5,114 nucleotides of DNA, from positions 1 to 5,114 of the forward strand of contig JBNMKN010000121.1 in assembly GCA_050874365.1 (NCBI GenBank), read 5' to 3'. Below, in pieces: positions 4,591-5,114 of this stretch. The notes below the pieces were generated by a model. That model worked only from the letters and a program-made list of their open reading frames with translations, did no database searches and had not been told where the DNA came from. Each line of letters starts with the position of its first letter. Position 1 is the first letter of the stretch. The position numbers were made by a program, and so were the translations under genes. Source of the DNA: Eshraghiella sp050874365 (GTDB taxonomy: Bacteria > Bacillota > Clostridia > Lachnospirales > Lachnospiraceae).

Positions 4591-5114
4591 TTATATAATT
4601 TTTCCGTCACTAATTTCTATGATTCTGTCACACATTCCTGCAACTTCCATATCATGTGTAATGATTATCACTGTTGTTCCATTCTTGTTCAAATTTCTGA
4701 AAACTTTCATAATTTCATCGGTTGTTTTCACATCCAAAGCTCCTGTGGGCTCATCTGCCAAAAGAACAGACGGATTGTTAATCATTGCCCTTGCAATTGC
4801 AACTCTCTGCTTCTGCCCTCCTGAAAGTTTATTGACTTTTTTATGGGCATATTCATCCATTTCCAGTCTTTTCAGTATCTCCAGAGCACGTTTTTCCTTT
4901 TAACTCCTTCGTCCTGATTTCGGAGTAAAAAACAATGGCATAATTACATTTTCTACTACCGTATATTGCTCCATAAGTGCAAACTCCTGCAAGACGATTC
5001 CTATTTCGGAATTTCTTATTGCCGCACTTTTCTTTTCATTTACCTTAGAAATATCCTTCCCGTTAAGGATATATTGTCCTTTTTCAAAATCATCAATGCA
5101 TCCCAGTATGTGCA
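4591..5114 (-). pseudogene. ABC transporter ATPase (MacB/LolD type), interrupted by an in-frame TAA and cut by window edge
   Basis: Read from the right edge, the frame gives HILGCIDDFEKGQYILNG, a Q-loop IGIVLQEFALMEQYTVVENV and then a TAA at 4900-4902. It continues in the same frame through KEKRALEILKRLEMDEYAHKK, signature LSGGQKQRVAIARA, Walker B VLLADEPTGALD and H-loop THD, to the stop at 4591. The pattern is that of ATPases powering MacB/FtsX-type permeases (lipoprotein, peptide or antibiotic export). Walker A lies just off the edge. The spacing around the stop fits the family without any indel, so one substitution, such as AAA or CAA to TAA, is the simplest explanation. Restart at ATG 4860 would give 89 residues with no Walker A or Q-loop, not a working ATPase. 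A sequencing error is possible. It ends at the shared terminator, so any permease partner must lie off the right edge. Confidence 0.8.

Noticed and set aside
4619..4903. Plus-strand frame opposite the ABC ATPase
   Set aside because: Antisense shadow of the conserved ATPase motifs, with no family resemblance.
4891..4910. Frameshift instead of nonsense change in the ABC ATPase
   Set aside because: The same frame is conserved on both sides of the stop and the linker length fits, so no indel is needed.

Overview
The window looks like ordinary chromosome from a low-GC, AT-rich Firmicute, most likely a clostridium of the Lachnospiraceae type. This rests on the strong AGGAGG-type ribosome binding sites, AT-rich spacers, the wording of the endonuclease III and orphan HypE-like proteins, and several short membrane proteins of DUF families common there. 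No taxonomic marker gene is present, so the placement is an inference. No rRNA, tRNA, CRISPR array, insertion sequence or phage gene was seen, and no stretch of 300 bases lacks a gene.

Layout. (1) Positions 1-1141, minus strand: an orphan HypE/AIR-synthase-like protein followed 24-36 bases later by the start of an Lrp/AsnC-type regulator that runs off the left edge. The pair has its own extended -10 promoter. (2) Positions 1162-1948: a 32-residue single-helix membrane protein on the minus strand and a 207-residue membrane-anchored, TPR-like protein on the plus strand, with start codons only 28 bases apart. The best plus-strand promoter in the window (TTGATA-N17-TATAAT) lies beyond the far end of the small gene, so the leader of the 207-residue gene should be antisense to the whole small gene. 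(3) Positions 1929-3271, minus strand: a DNA-repair pair, endonuclease III (nth) and a DnaQ-like 3'-5' exonuclease, 2 bases apart and probably translationally coupled. The exonuclease overlaps the end of the 207-residue gene tail to tail by 20 bases. (4) Positions 3339-4553, plus strand: a membrane-protein operon with a six-codon leader ORF, DUF2752, a DUF4190-like protein with an Asn/Tyr-rich tail, and a small two-helix Cys-containing protein. It ends at a 12-bp hairpin that probably serves both strands. (5) Positions 4591-5114, minus strand: a MacB/LolD-type ABC ATPase cut off by the right edge and interrupted by an in-frame TAA.

How the genes work together. nth and the exonuclease plausibly act together in base or strand repair. 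The three plus-strand membrane proteins are probably co-expressed, but their job is unknown. The HypE-like protein lacks the C-terminal cysteine of true hydrogenase maturation HypE and has no hydrogenase genes near it, so its substrate is unknown. I see no clear multi-gene defence or mobile system. The most interesting points are regulatory: the antisense leader over the small membrane-protein gene, the six-codon leader ORF with an ATGA overlap, a terminator embedded in an opposing gene, and the interrupted ABC ATPase.
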